Shown here: positions 17,310 to 25,673 of the stretch, in pieces
How positions within the stretch are numbered: the first letter of the stretch is position 1
Layout: each line of letters starts with the position of its first letter
NCBI RefSeq assembly: GCF_052068095.1
Contig: NZ_JBQHDG010000019.1
Coordinates: forward strand, 62,001 to 126,000
DNA from: Phytohabitans sp052068095
GTDB taxonomy: Bacteria; Actinomycetota; Actinomycetes; Mycobacteriales; Micromonosporaceae
Reading direction: 5' to 3'
Length of the DNA stretch: 64,000 bases
Notes under the pieces: generated by a model
Seen by the model: the letters and a program-made list of their open reading frames with translations, nothing else
The model's database searches: none
What the model was told of the DNA's origin: nothing
Program-made: the position numbers and the translations under genes

Positions 17310-18589
17310 CAGCCACGGCCGATGCCGAGGCGGCCGCCAACGAGCTGACGCCGCTCGCCGACTACCTGGGCAGCGTGCTGCGCAGGCTGCGGCCGCTGCC
17401 ACCGCTCGACCTCGACCTCACCCAGGCGTACGGCAACGTGCTCGCCCAGGACGTGGTGGCGGCGCACGCCTACCCGGCCTTCGACCAGGCCGCGGTCGAC
17501 GGGTACGCGGCCCGGTGGGAGGACGTCGCCGCCGCGTCCGCCTCGCTCGACGGGGCGCCGCGGGCGAGCGGTGTGCGGCTCAACGTCGTGGGTGACCTCG
17601 GCGCGGCCAGCTGGCGGCCGGTGCGGCTCACCGCGGGGACCTGCTTCTCGGTCGCCGCGGGCGCGCCGCTGCCGGCCGCCGCCGACGTCGTGGTGCCGGT
17701 GGAGTGGACCGACCAGGGCATGGCCGCCGTCGAGATCTTCCAGGCCCCCAAGCGGGGGTACGGGCTGCGCCGCGCCGGCGAGGAGCTTCCCGCCGGCACG
17801 GTGCTGGCCCGGGCCGGCACCGAGATCAACCCGGCGCTCGTGGCGGTGTTCGCGGCCACCGGCATCGGCCACGTGGTGGTCCGCTCCAGCCCGCGGGTGG
17901 TCGTCGTGGCCACCGGCGACGAGCTCGTCGACGTCGGTCGGGCCAGCCAGCCCGGCCAGGTGGTCGACGCCAACTCGCACGCGCTCACCGCCGCGGCGGT
18001 GGAGGCCGGGGCGATGGCCTACCGGGTGGGCATCTGCGACGACGACCCCGAGGGGCTGCGGGGGCTTCTCGAGGACCAGACGCTGCGCGCCGACCTCATC
18101 GTGACCACCGGAGGCACCGGCACCGGACCGGGCGACATGATGCGCCGCATCCTCTCCCGCCGCGATGGCGCGGTGACGTTCGAGGAGGTCGCACTGTATC
18201 CCGGAACCACCCTGGGATTCGGTACGGTCGGTGGTGAGGAGGTGCCGATCGTGTGTCTACCGGGTGAACCCGCGGCCGCACTGATCGGCTTCGAGGTCCT
18301 GGCCCGCCCCGCCATCCAGCTGCTCGCCGGGGCCGAGCCGGTCTTCCGGCCGAGCGTGCGCGCCCACCTGCTGGAGACCGTGCCGTCGCCGGCGGGGCTG
18401 CGCGAGTTCCGGCCGGCCCACGTCGCCGAGCGGCGTGGCGGGGGATACACGGTGCAGCCGCTGCCCGGCGGGCCGTACACGATGTCCGGGCTGGCCGACG
18501 CCAACGGGCTGCTGGTCCTGGGCGAGAAGGTCACCACCGCGACCGCCGGCTCCACCGTGGATGTGCTGCTGCTGGACCGGCGCAGATGA
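17306..18589 (+). CDS. glp: MoeA/gephyrin-like protein Glp (cell division)
   Basis: A 427-residue protein with MoeA architecture (DQAAVDGYAARW motif, GDELVDVG, VTTGGTGTGPGD, C-terminal domain IV). By sequence alone it could be molybdopterin molybdotransferase. Its position between galU and rimJ-sepX matches the actinobacterial Glp gene, whose Corynebacterium product binds FtsZ and the membrane receptor GlpR. Consistent with divergence from MoeA, the usual GED motif reads GEE (GYGLRRAGEELPAG). No other Moco genes are nearby. ATGA overlaps at both ends. Confidence 0.85.
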   Translation: MTATADAEAAANELTPLADYLGSVLRRLRPLPPLDLDLTQAYGNVLAQDVVAAHAYPAFDQAAVDGYAARWEDVAAASASLDGAPRASGVRLNVVGDLGAASWRPVRLTAGTCFSVAAGAPLPAAADVVVPVEWTDQGMAAVEIFQAPKRGYGLRRAGEELPAGTVLARAGTEINPALVAVFAATGIGHVVVRSSPRVVVVATGDELVDVGRASQPGQVVDANSHALTAAAVEAGAMAYRVGICDDDPEGLRGLLEDQTLRADLIVTTGGTGTGPGDMMRRILSRRDGAVTFEEVALYPGTTLGFGTVGGEEVPIVCLPGEPAAALIGFEVLARPAIQLLAGAEPVFRPSVRAHLLETVPSPAGLREFRPAHVAERRGGGYTVQPLPGGPYTMSGLADANGLLVLGEKVTTATAGSTVDVLLLDRRR

Positions 18590-19215
18590 TCTTCGGGGTG
18601 TCGCCGGGATGGCCGGTCGTCTTAGTCGACGGGCACGTCTCGCTGCGCCCCTACCGCCGCTCCGACGCCAACACCTGGTCAGAGGTGCGCCGGGCCAACC
18701 AGGAGTGGCTCGCACCGTGGGAGTCGTCCCCACCCGGCCCGTGGGCCGAGCTCAACTCGCCGAGCGCCTTCCGGTACGTGCACCGCGACCAGCGCCGCTC
18801 GGCCCGGCGCGGCGAGAGCATGCCGTTCGCGGTGTGCCTGCGCGGCCACCTTGTCGGCCACCTCAACCTGGGCAACATCGTGCGCCGCGCGTTCTGCTCG
18901 GCGTACGTGGGCTACTGGATCGACTCGCGCGTCGCGGGTCAGGGCGTGATCCCGACCGCGCTGGCGCTGGCGGTCGACCACGCGTTCGGCCCGGGCGGGC
19001 TGCACCGTGTCGAGGTCAACATCCGGCCGGAAAACAAACCGTCCCGCCGGGTGGTCGAAAAGCTCGGCTTCCGCGAGGAGGCCTACCACCCGCGGTACAT
19101 GCACATCGATGGCGCCTGGCGCGACCACATCGGGTACGCGCTGACCAGCGAGGAGGTCGCCGCGGACGGTGGCCTGCTGGCGAGATGGCACCGCCTGCGC
19201 GCGACCGCTAATTGA
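18586..19215 (+). CDS. rimJ: RimJ-like GNAT N-acetyltransferase
   Basis: A 209-residue GNAT-family acetyltransferase of the RimJ/RimL type: N-terminal GHVSLRPYRRSDANTW, a core YWIDSRVAGQGVIPTALALA acetyl-CoA loop (Q/RxxGxG/A form) and VNIRPENKPSRRVVEKLGF. The protein substrate is unknown; RimJ in E. coli acetylates ribosomal protein S5. It overlaps glp by 4 bp, and this position is conserved between glp and sepX in actinobacteria. Confidence 0.85.
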   Translation: MIFGVSPGWPVVLVDGHVSLRPYRRSDANTWSEVRRANQEWLAPWESSPPGPWAELNSPSAFRYVHRDQRRSARRGESMPFAVCLRGHLVGHLNLGNIVRRAFCSAYVGYWIDSRVAGQGVIPTALALAVDHAFGPGGLHRVEVNIRPENKPSRRVVEKLGFREEAYHPRYMHIDGAWRDHIGYALTSEEVAADGGLLARWHRLRATAN

Positions 19216-19316
19216 TCTTTCAACATCGGGTGCCGGCGCGGCGCGCGTCTATCCTGGTCAGCCCCCTTTAACCTCAGTTAACCGGGACACGGTATGGGGT
19301 GATGGGAGGGGTGAGG

Positions 19317-20081
19317 GTGCCGACCTCGGTGCTCCTCGCCGTCCTCGCCGCCGCCGGGCTACTCGCCCTCGCGCCGGCGCTGGTACGCCGGTACGACGCG
19401 ACAGAACGCCTGGTGGCGGAGCGGGCGCAGTCGACGGCACGGGTGCTCCAGCGCCAGCGCCGCCGCCGCACCGTGCCTGGGCCCCGCCCGATCCGCGCTT
19501 CAAGGGTGGTTTTGTCCCTGCGCCCCGCGGCGCCGGTCTCCGGCATCCCGGTCTCCGCTGCCCCGGTCTCGCCCGCACCCACCGGCCGCCGCGGCCGCCT
19601 GCGGTCGGTGCCCGCCCGCCCCCGCCGCCGCCCACCGGTGCGCCGCCACACGCCGGCGATCTACCGCCGCCGCCGGGTGCTCGCGGCGCTGTTTCTGCTC
19701 AACCTCGTCGAACTGGTCGGCGTCATCGTCGTCGGACCCGGCTTCTGGATCAGCGTTTCCGTGACCGGGACGCTGCTCGTGGTGTACATGGTGCACCTGC
19801 GCAACCGGGCCCTGGAGGAACGCCGCCGTCGCCGCCATGAGGCACGGGAGGCCGCCTGGCTGGCCGCACGGCAGGCGGAGGTACGCCGCGAGCAGGCCCG
19901 CCGGGCAGCGCTGCGGCGCGAGCAGCAGCGCCGCCTGGCCGCCCAGCGCGAGGCCGTCCGCCGGGCCGCGATGGGCCTGGACACCGGCGGCCAGGCACCG
20001 TCGGTCTCCTACCGCCGGGCGGGTGGCCTGCGCGGCCGCGCGTACGAGGCCGGGCGGCCGGGCGCGGCCCACTCGGCCTGA
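19317..20081 (+). CDS. sepX: SepX/GlpR-type division membrane protein
   Basis: About 254 residues: N-terminal helix (3-22), basic Pro/Arg linker, two further helices (about 121-139 and 143-161) and a C-terminal Arg/Glu/Ala-rich coiled coil (164-225). Gene order after galU, glp and rimJ identifies it as the SepX/GlpR family, membrane partner of Glp and, in Streptomyces, a factor stabilising FtsZ rings. Sequence is poorly conserved, so the call rests on topology and synteny. GTG 19317 is chosen for its spacing from GGGAGG; GTG 19311 and ATG 19302 are alternatives. Confidence 0.75.
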   Translation: MPTSVLLAVLAAAGLLALAPALVRRYDATERLVAERAQSTARVLQRQRRRRTVPGPRPIRASRVVLSLRPAAPVSGIPVSAAPVSPAPTGRRGRLRSVPARPRRRPPVRRHTPAIYRRRRVLAALFLLNLVELVGVIVVGPGFWISVSVTGTLLVVYMVHLRNRALEERRRRRHEAREAAWLAARQAEVRREQARRAALRREQQRRLAAQREAVRRAAMGLDTGGQAPSVSYRRAGGLRGRAYEAGRPGAAHSA

Positions 20082-20199
20082 CCGCGCCGCGCCGGGATCT
20101 GATTCGCGGTCCGCCTGGGCGACCTGTTAGCCTTGGCGCCGGTCCGCTGCCAGGTTTTGCCGGGGTGCGGGCTGGCTTGCTGGGCTCCGGCTCAGCGGC

Positions 20200-20276
20200 G
20201 GGGCTGTGGCGCAGACCGGTAGCGCACCTCGTTCGCATCGAGGGGGTCAGGGGTTCAAATCCCCTCAGCTCCACCA
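20200..20276 (+). tRNA. tRNA-Ala (CGC), CCA encoded
   Basis: Acceptor GGGGCTG pairs with CAGCTCC (20266-20272), the T arm contains GGGTTCAAATCCC, and the anticodon stem CCTCG/CGAGG encloses the loop TTCGCAT, giving anticodon CGC. The CCA end is encoded (20274-20276). The tRNA lies between sepX and a convergent MmcQ-like gene. Confidence 0.95.
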
Positions 20277-20318
20277 CCTTTCATCAGACGCCCTTACGCG
20301 CGCCCTGGGATATGGGGC

Positions 20319-20450
20319 ATGACGGATCCCGATGAGGTGAGCCGGTCGGGCGGCGAAGACATCGAGTCCGTCAACCGGTATCCGTCGCCGGTTACGGTCG
20401 AGAAGGTCGCGGGTCGGTGGCGGGTCGAGTTTCGGCGTCCAGCCGCTTGA
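20319..20450 (+). CDS. possible small protein (43 aa)
   Basis: An ORF of 43 residues containing YPSPVTVEKVAGRWRVEF, which looks protein-like and has mostly G/C third bases. A GGGA precedes the ATG loosely. It runs into and overlaps the 3' end of the convergent MmcQ-like gene by about 59 bp, which weakens the case. I do not recognise it. Confidence 0.3.
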   Translation: MTDPDEVSRSGGEDIESVNRYPSPVTVEKVAGRWRVEFRRPAA

Positions 20451-20790
20451 CCAGGGTCGCGGGCGCGATCGTGCGGTAGGCGTCTTCGCAGAGTTCGGCG
20501 ATCTCGGCCCAGTCGACCTCGCCGTCGAGGCGGGCGCCGAGCCAGCCGCGGTGGCCCACGTACGGCGGGCGGAAGAAGCGCTCGGGGCGTTCGGCGATCA
20601 GCTCACCCTGGGCGCCGGGTGGCGCGGCGCACCACAGATGCGGGAAGTCGGCGTCGTGGTGGCCGTGCTCCCACAGCGTGACGAAAGTCTTCTTGTCTCG
20701 CACGAACCAGGTCGGCGCGCCGTGGCTAGGTCTTTCGGTCACCTCCGGAAACGCCGTGCAGATCGCTCGCAGCCGCTCTACCACGTCCAT
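20392..20790 (-). CDS. MmcQ/YjbR-family DNA-binding protein
   Basis: A 132-residue member of the MmcQ/YjbR family (double-wing cyt-like DNA-binding fold): FPEVTERPSHGAPTWFVRDKKTFVTLW, DFPHLWCAAPPGAQ, then RFFRPPYVGHRGWLGARLD and a short tail. The family's cellular function is not defined. Its start overlaps the end of the acyltransferase gene on the same strand by about 65 bp, so the two may be co-transcribed. Confidence 0.8.
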   Translation of the reverse strand: MDVVERLRAICTAFPEVTERPSHGAPTWFVRDKKTFVTLWEHGHHDADFPHLWCAAPPGAQGELIAERPERFFRPPYVGHRGWLGARLDGEVDWAEIAELCEDAYRTIAPATLVKRLDAETRPATDPRPSRP

Positions 20791-21742
20791 ACCCGGAGCT
20801 TAGGCGGGAGATGTCCTCGAGCCGGCCCAGCAGTGTCACCGGCACCAGCAGCAGCACCAGCGCCACCGCCAGGTAGCCCGCCTGGCCAAGCCGCCACGCG
20901 CCGACCGCGTCGCCCACCACGAAGCAGGCCGCGATCGCCGGGTTGTGCCAGAGGTAGATGGTGACGGCGCGGCGGTTGAGCACGGACACCACGCGGTCGA
21001 GTGGGCGCCAGTCCAGGCGGGGTGACAGCCGCAGCAGCACGAGCACGAAACCGAGCGAGTAGAGGGCCTGGGCGGGCGGGATGTCGTTGAGGTCGAACTC
21101 GCCGGGCGTGAAGATCAAAACCCACGAGACACCAGCCCCGACGCAGGCAAGAGCCACGGCGGCCAGCAGCGGCTTGGCCATGCGGCGCAGCACGCCGTCG
21201 CGGTGGGCGAAGCCGGCGACCCAGCACGCGCCGAACGTGGCCAGGTCGCTCATCACGGTCGCCTCACCCGCCACGAACACCAGGCCGAGTGGCAGCAGCG
21301 CGGTCCGCAGCGGCCACCGGCGGTACGACCACAGCAGGATCGGCGACAGGATGACGAACCAGAGGTAGGTGACGATGTACCACAGCACCTCGGTCGCGGG
21401 CAGCGCCCAGGTGCTGCCCGGCGGCGGGGCGAGCGGCACCAGCCAGAGCAGCAGCTTCGGCCAATGTGGACGATCTGCCCAGCCGGACCACAGCATGGCG
21501 GGCACCAGCACCGCCCCGAGCGCCCAGAAGGCGGGCAGCAGCCGGCGCAGCCGGCTCGCCAGCACGCGGTCGGGGGCACCGCCGGAGCGGTCCAGCGAGA
21601 GCGCCATCAGCGAGCCCCCGATGCCGAACATCACGCCCATCGCGGGGAACGCGTAGCCGAGCCAGGCGACCGGAAACGCGTGGTAGACGACGACCCGGAC
21701 GATCGCGGCGGCGCGGAGCGTGTCGAGGTAACGGTCACGCAC
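20726..21742 (-). CDS. membrane acyltransferase 3 family protein
   Basis: A protein of about 338 residues with some ten membrane helices and the acyltransferase-3 start RYLDTLRAAAIVRVVVYHAF. Such enzymes O- or N-acylate polysaccharides or lipids at the membrane. GTG 21742 overlaps the stop of the upstream deacetylase/glycosyltransferase gene, so the two are translationally coupled and probably act on the same exopolysaccharide. The specific acyl group is not determinable. Confidence 0.85.
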   Translation of the reverse strand: MRDRYLDTLRAAAIVRVVVYHAFPVAWLGYAFPAMGVMFGIGGSLMALSLDRSGGAPDRVLASRLRRLLPAFWALGAVLVPAMLWSGWADRPHWPKLLLWLVPLAPPPGSTWALPATEVLWYIVTYLWFVILSPILLWSYRRWPLRTALLPLGLVFVAGEATVMSDLATFGACWVAGFAHRDGVLRRMAKPLLAAVALACVGAGVSWVLIFTPGEFDLNDIPPAQALYSLGFVLVLLRLSPRLDWRPLDRVVSVLNRRAVTIYLWHNPAIAACFVVGDAVGAWRLGQAGYLAVALVLLLVPVTLLGRLEDISRLSSGYGRGRAAASDLHGVSGGDRKT

Positions 21743-23822
21743 GGCCGGTGACCCCTGTGCGGTGCATCTTCTGCCAGCGCAGCCGCGCACCGGTCAGCGC
21801 GGTCACCACGGACTGGAGCAGCACGAGGTACATCAGCTGGCGGTAGGCGAACTGTTGAAGCGGGAGTACCCACAGCGGACGGTGGCTCTCCCGGTCGAGC
21901 CGGAACGCCACCGCCGCGGTGACCACTTGCAGCGCCAGCATGCCTGCCCACGCGAGGGCGGTTTCGGTCCAGCCGAGGAAGAGCAGCCCGTAGACGGCGA
22001 GCAGGTCGATGACCGGCGCGAGCAGCGGCAGCGCCACCCCGAAGAGGGCCAGGAAGGGCAGGCCGAAACGCCCGAACGGCCCCTTCTCCAGCAGGGCCCG
22101 CCGGTGCTTCCACATCGCCTGCATGGTGCCGTAGCTCCAGCGGTACCGCTGCTTCCACAGCTCGGCCAGCGTCACCGGCGCCTCGGTCCAGGCCCGCGCG
22201 CCCTCCTCGTACACCACCTGCCAGCCGGCGCGGAGCAGGGCCATCGTGACGTCGGTGTCCTCGGCGAGGGTGTCGTCGCTCATGCCGCCGACGCTGATCA
22301 GCGCGCGGCGCCGGAAGGCGCCGATCGCGCCGGGAACGGTCGGCATGCACCGCAGCGTCTCGTAGAGGCGGCGGTCCAGGTTGAAGCCGATCACGTACTC
22401 GATGTGCTGCCACCGGGCGACGAGGCTGTGCCTGTTGCCCACCTTGACGTTGCCGGCGACCGCGCCCACCGACGGGTCGGCGAAGGGCTGCACGAGGCGG
22501 CGCACCGCGTCGGGCTCGAGGATGGTGTCGCCGTCGACCATCACCACGAGCTCGTGTCGTGCGGCGGCCACGCCCGCGTCGAGCGCGCTCGCCTTGCCGC
22601 CGTTGGGCTTGCGGATCACGTCCACATTGGGCAGTCCGAGCGCCTCGACGATGCCGGCGGTGCCGTCCGTCGACCCGTCGTCCACCACGATGACCTCGAT
22701 GCGGGGATGGTCGCCGCCGGCCAGCGACCGCACGGCCGCGGCGATGCCCTCCTTCTCGTTGTACGCGGGCACGATGACCGACACCGGTTCGGTGACCGGC
22801 GGGCCCCAGGACCACGTGGGTGAGCGGCGCCGGCGGGCGTGGCGGCCGGCGAGGGCGAGCAGCAGCAGCGTCCGCCCGGCCGCCAGCGCGCCCACCGCGA
22901 CGAAGACGATCGTGATGCCGGCCAGCACGCCGTCGGCGATTCCCACCGCCCACACGAGGGCGGTGCCGCGCCACCTGTCGGCGGTGGACGCGGCCGGGTT
23001 CTGGGCGAGGGTGGGGTGGGCGAGCGCGTGGTTGAGCCCGCCGGTGACGGTGGTGAAGCGGTAGCCGCGGGCGAGCAGCCGGGGGATGAGCCGGTCGAGC
23101 GCCGCCACGGTCTGCGCGCGGTCGCCGCCCGCGTCGTGCATCAGCACGATGGCGCCCGAGTCGCCGGGCGGCGTCGCGTCGCGCACGATGGCGTCGACGC
23201 CGGGCCGAGCCCAGTCGCGGCTGTCCCGGTCGTTGACCACGACGAGGTAGCCGAGCCGGCCGGCCTCGCGGATCAGCTCCCACTCGCCGTCGTCGATCGC
23301 GTCGGGCTGGGAGGAGTACGGGAAGCGGATCAGCGACGTGCGTACGCCGGCGGCACGGGCGATCGCGAGCTGGGTCTGCGAGTACTCGGCGCGCCGCCGC
23401 CAGCCGGCCAGTGTGGACAGCCGCGGGTGGGTGAACGTGTGCACGCCCAGCTCGTGGCCGTTCGCGACGAGGCGGCGCACCAGGTCCGGGTGGCGGGCGA
23501 CCTGCGAGCCGACGACGAAGAAGGTGGCGTCGACGCCGTACCGGTCGAGCACCCGCTGGATCCGTGGCGTCCACCACGGGTCCGGCCCGTCGTCGAACGT
23601 GAGCGCGATGGTCTTGGCGGGCAGCCGGTACGAGCGGGGCGGACCGCCGCCGGCGTTGACGATCGGCCCGCCGGCGCTGATCTCCGCCGGCACGGCGTCG
23701 CGGGTGCCGCCGTCGGGGCCGCTGGCGTCCGGGGTGAACCGGGCGCTCGCGTACGCCTCCACGGAGAGCACGCTCAGGAAGACCAGCAGGAGGGCGAAGG
23801 TGACGGCGCGGCGGGGCTTCAT
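21735..23822 (-). CDS. fused polysaccharide deacetylase / GT2 glycosyltransferase
   Basis: A 695-residue fusion: N-terminal signal/anchor (5-25), NodB-type deacetylase (about 70-260) with TFDDGPD and HTFTHP metal motifs, a helix (about 290-315), then a processive GT2 domain (DDGSTDGT, DGDT, EDTD, QRYRW) followed by C-terminal helices. This combines PgaB-like and PgaC-like activities and resembles actinomycete systems making poly-N-acetylglucosamine-like polymers (MatB type). ATGA overlap with the upstream proline-rich gene and overlap with the downstream acyltransferase define a three-gene operon. Confidence 0.9.
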   Translation of the reverse strand: MKPRRAVTFALLLVFLSVLSVEAYASARFTPDASGPDGGTRDAVPAEISAGGPIVNAGGGPPRSYRLPAKTIALTFDDGPDPWWTPRIQRVLDRYGVDATFFVVGSQVARHPDLVRRLVANGHELGVHTFTHPRLSTLAGWRRRAEYSQTQLAIARAAGVRTSLIRFPYSSQPDAIDDGEWELIREAGRLGYLVVVNDRDSRDWARPGVDAIVRDATPPGDSGAIVLMHDAGGDRAQTVAALDRLIPRLLARGYRFTTVTGGLNHALAHPTLAQNPAASTADRWRGTALVWAVGIADGVLAGITIVFVAVGALAAGRTLLLLALAGRHARRRRSPTWSWGPPVTEPVSVIVPAYNEKEGIAAAVRSLAGGDHPRIEVIVVDDGSTDGTAGIVEALGLPNVDVIRKPNGGKASALDAGVAAARHELVVMVDGDTILEPDAVRRLVQPFADPSVGAVAGNVKVGNRHSLVARWQHIEYVIGFNLDRRLYETLRCMPTVPGAIGAFRRRALISVGGMSDDTLAEDTDVTMALLRAGWQVVYEEGARAWTEAPVTLAELWKQRYRWSYGTMQAMWKHRRALLEKGPFGRFGLPFLALFGVALPLLAPVIDLLAVYGLLFLGWTETALAWAGMLALQVVTAAVAFRLDRESHRPLWVLPLQQFAYRQLMYLVLLQSVVTALTGARLRWQKMHRTGVTGRA

Positions 23823-24388
23823 CGCCGCGCGGACCCGCCGGACAGCAGGCCGAGGATCGGGCCGAGCAGGGGCAGCTCCGGCGTGGGCTCCGGCGCCGGC
23901 GGGTCGGTCGGCTCGGGCGCCGGCGGGTCGGTCGGTGGCGGGTCGGTCGGCGGCAGCGGTTCCGTGGGTGCGGGCGGGTCGGTGGGTGCCGGCCGCGGGG
24001 TGGTGGGTGCGGGCAGCGGGGTCGACTCGATCAGTGGCGGCTTCGGCGCGCGCGGCGGCCGCCGCGGTGGCGGCCCGGCGGGCTCACGCCGCTGCACCCG
24101 CATCGGGACGGCTTCGACGTTCGGGCGGTCGCCGGGCGGGAGTGGCACGCCGGCGGTGTGCGGCTCCGGTGGCTGGGTCTGCCGGACCGCTGGGAGCGGC
24201 CGGTCGGCGGGCGCCGGGAGCGGGGCTAGCGCGCCCGGACGCGCCGGCTGCCCGATGACACTTGCGCCGACGAGGCAGGTGTAGGTCAGGCAGGCCGCAC
24301 CGACGGCGTACGCGATGCGGCGCACTCGCCGGCGGCGCCGCCCGCTAGCGTCGACGAACACCGGCGTGGAACCCTCTGGTCGAGTCAC
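23819..24388 (-). CDS. proline-rich single-pass membrane protein of the polysaccharide operon
   Basis: About 189 residues: short N-terminus TRPEGSTPVFVDASGRRRRR, one membrane helix (about 22-45), then a long exported Pro/Thr/Asp-rich region with PTDPPAPE-type repeats and a hydrophobic end. N-termini of this form precede similar deacetylase-glycosyltransferase genes in actinomycetes, which favours GTG 24388; GTG 24496 gives a longer form. No clear Shine-Dalgarno. ATGA overlap with the next gene suggests an accessory role in polymer synthesis or export. Confidence 0.65.
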   Translation of the reverse strand: MTRPEGSTPVFVDASGRRRRRVRRIAYAVGAACLTYTCLVGASVIGQPARPGALAPLPAPADRPLPAVRQTQPPEPHTAGVPLPPGDRPNVEAVPMRVQRREPAGPPPRRPPRAPKPPLIESTPLPAPTTPRPAPTDPPAPTEPLPPTDPPPTDPPAPEPTDPPAPEPTPELPLLGPILGLLSGGSARR

Positions 24389-24767
24389 CGGGGGAGCGTA
24401 AAGAGCGGGTGTCAACTGATCCGCATTCTCGGTCCTCCGATTGGGGACGCCAGAATCGCGGAAAGAATTGTCCGAAATGTTGGCGTGCCGCTCCACTCAC
24501 GTTTAGTGAAACGCTGTGACCTGCTGTAATGGGCGGCCCAGAATGTGGTTACTGTCCGGATAGCGACGATTGAACGTATAGCGACCGCCGTCTACGTGAG
24601 AAACCTCAAGATCTACTTGAGTTGTGAGACCGGCTCGCTTGGGGGCACGTCGCGAAACCTCCTCCTTATTCGTACATACCGGACATGTCGCACGCGAAGA
24701 TCACGGGTACAGGGATAGTGGTCGATGTCACGGTCGTTGCGTCAGAAATCTGACCAGCCGTGACCCG

Positions 24768-24796
24768 TTGTGCGGTTGATCCGGGGTGACTAAGCT
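24768..24796 (+). promoter_or_regulatory. candidate sigma-70 type promoter
   Basis: TTGTGC (24768-24773) and TAAGCT (24791-24796) are separated by 17 bp. Transcription would begin about 24803, at the base of the strong hairpin that follows. Confidence 0.45.
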
Positions 24797-24802
24797 GACC
24801 GG

Positions 24803-24862
24803 TGCGCGCCCCTATCGCCCGCTTCCCCCGTGGCAGGCGATCGGGGCGCGCCTCTTTGTGTC
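24803..24862 (+). ncRNA. candidate small RNA or 5' leader hairpin
   Basis: Arms 24804-24819 and 24836-24851 pair over 16 bp with one mismatch (GCGCGCCCC against GGGGCGCGC plus ATCGCC/GGCGAT), loop 16 nt, followed by CTCTTTGTG. It starts at the predicted transcription start of the upstream promoter and is 340 bp from any start codon. It could be a small RNA or an attenuator in the regulator's long leader. Confidence 0.35.
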
Positions 24863-25129
24863 CAGTCCAGAAAACCCCGCCCTGATCTTGCGCTTGGGTA
24901 TATCGGACATAGTTGGGCACAAGATCCCTGCTCCGGGGCCCGTTGGGCCTGCTCGTCGCTGTCCCGCCGATATTCCCGGTGTCAACTAACATGAACGTTC
25001 GGATCGAGTTTCTTTCACACGAGTTGACATTGTGCCCCCTTGGTCGCGAGGCTTGTCCCGGACCGCCGGCCATAACGGGGGGCGCTCTCGTCGTCTCAAG
25101 GGCGCCGAGGGCGCGTGTCGGCGGCGGTC

Positions 25130-25168
25130 ACCGGTGTGGGCCGGGACAGGCTCCTGGTCCACACCGGT
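25130..25168 (+). promoter_or_regulatory. inverted repeat before the EspR-like regulator
   Basis: ACCGGTGTGG (25130-25139) and CCACACCGGT (25159-25168) are perfect 10-bp arms 29 bp apart, ending about 29 bp before the GTG. It may be an autoregulatory operator or an RNA hairpin controlling the ribosome site (GGAGGTGATC). Confidence 0.45.
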
Positions 25169-25196
25169 CGGCCCGGTCCATCGGAGGTGATCCCCG

Positions 25197-25673
25197 GTGA
25201 CGACTCCAGGTGAGCCGCGCACCCTCGCGGACAAGATCAATCAGCTCTTCCGCACGATCCACCCCCGGGATCGCGGGCCGTACAGCAACGAGGAGGTCGC
25301 CTCCGCCATCCGCGACGGTGGCGAGAGCATGTCGGCCACCTACCTGTGGATGCTTCGTCGTGGCGAGCGCACCAACCCCACGATGCGCCACCTACAGGCC
25401 CTGGCCGGGTTCTTCGGGGTCGCCCCGGCGTACTTCTTCGACGAGGCCGTTACCCGCCGCACCGACCGCGACCTCGAACTGCTTTCCAGCCTGCGCCAGC
25501 TGGGCGCCAAGCGGGTGGCGCTGCGCACCGTGCTGGAGAGCGCCGGGCTCTCCGAAGCCAGCCAGCGGCTCGTGCAGCAGGTCGTCGACCGCTGCCTCGA
25601 GCTCGAAGGGCTGAGCGACGAAGACAAGCCGGACGGATCGAGCGTCGCGTCCGGGCGGGAGGCGCGATCGTGA
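25197..25673 (+). CDS. EspR-like XRE-family transcriptional regulator
   Basis: A 158-residue protein with an N-terminal helix-turn-helix (LADKINQLFRTIHPRDRGPYSNEEV then MSATYLWMLRRGERTNPTMRHL) and a C-terminal dimerisation helix bundle. The layout and the segment YLxxLRxGxRTNP match M. tuberculosis EspR, a nucleoid-associated regulator. GTG 25197 follows an ideal GGAGGTGATC. The stop overlaps the GTG of the ImmA/IrrE protease, so the two are coupled, as in regulator/anti-repressor pairs. Confidence 0.85.
   Translation: MTTPGEPRTLADKINQLFRTIHPRDRGPYSNEEVASAIRDGGESMSATYLWMLRRGERTNPTMRHLQALAGFFGVAPAYFFDEAVTRRTDRDLELLSSLRQLGAKRVALRTVLESAGLSEASQRLVQQVVDRCLELEGLSDEDKPDGSSVASGREARS

Larger units (their letters stand above)
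24389..25196. other. long divergent intergenic region with regulatory structure
   Basis: About 800 bp of lower GC between the polysaccharide operon and the EspR-like regulator. No convincing gene: the 135-codon reverse ORF in 24666-25073 has poor codon character. It holds a sigma-70-like promoter at 24768-24796, a strong hairpin at 24804-24851, and an inverted repeat at 25130-25168 just before the regulator. Confidence 0.6.

Noticed and set aside
24666..25073. A 135-codon reverse ORF in the polysaccharide/XRE spacer
   Set aside because: Poor third-position GC, no motif, and it lies across regulatory structure.
24540..25196. c-di-AMP (ydaO) or c-di-GMP riboswitch before the XRE gene
   Set aside because: No match to either consensus is visible; only simple hairpins.
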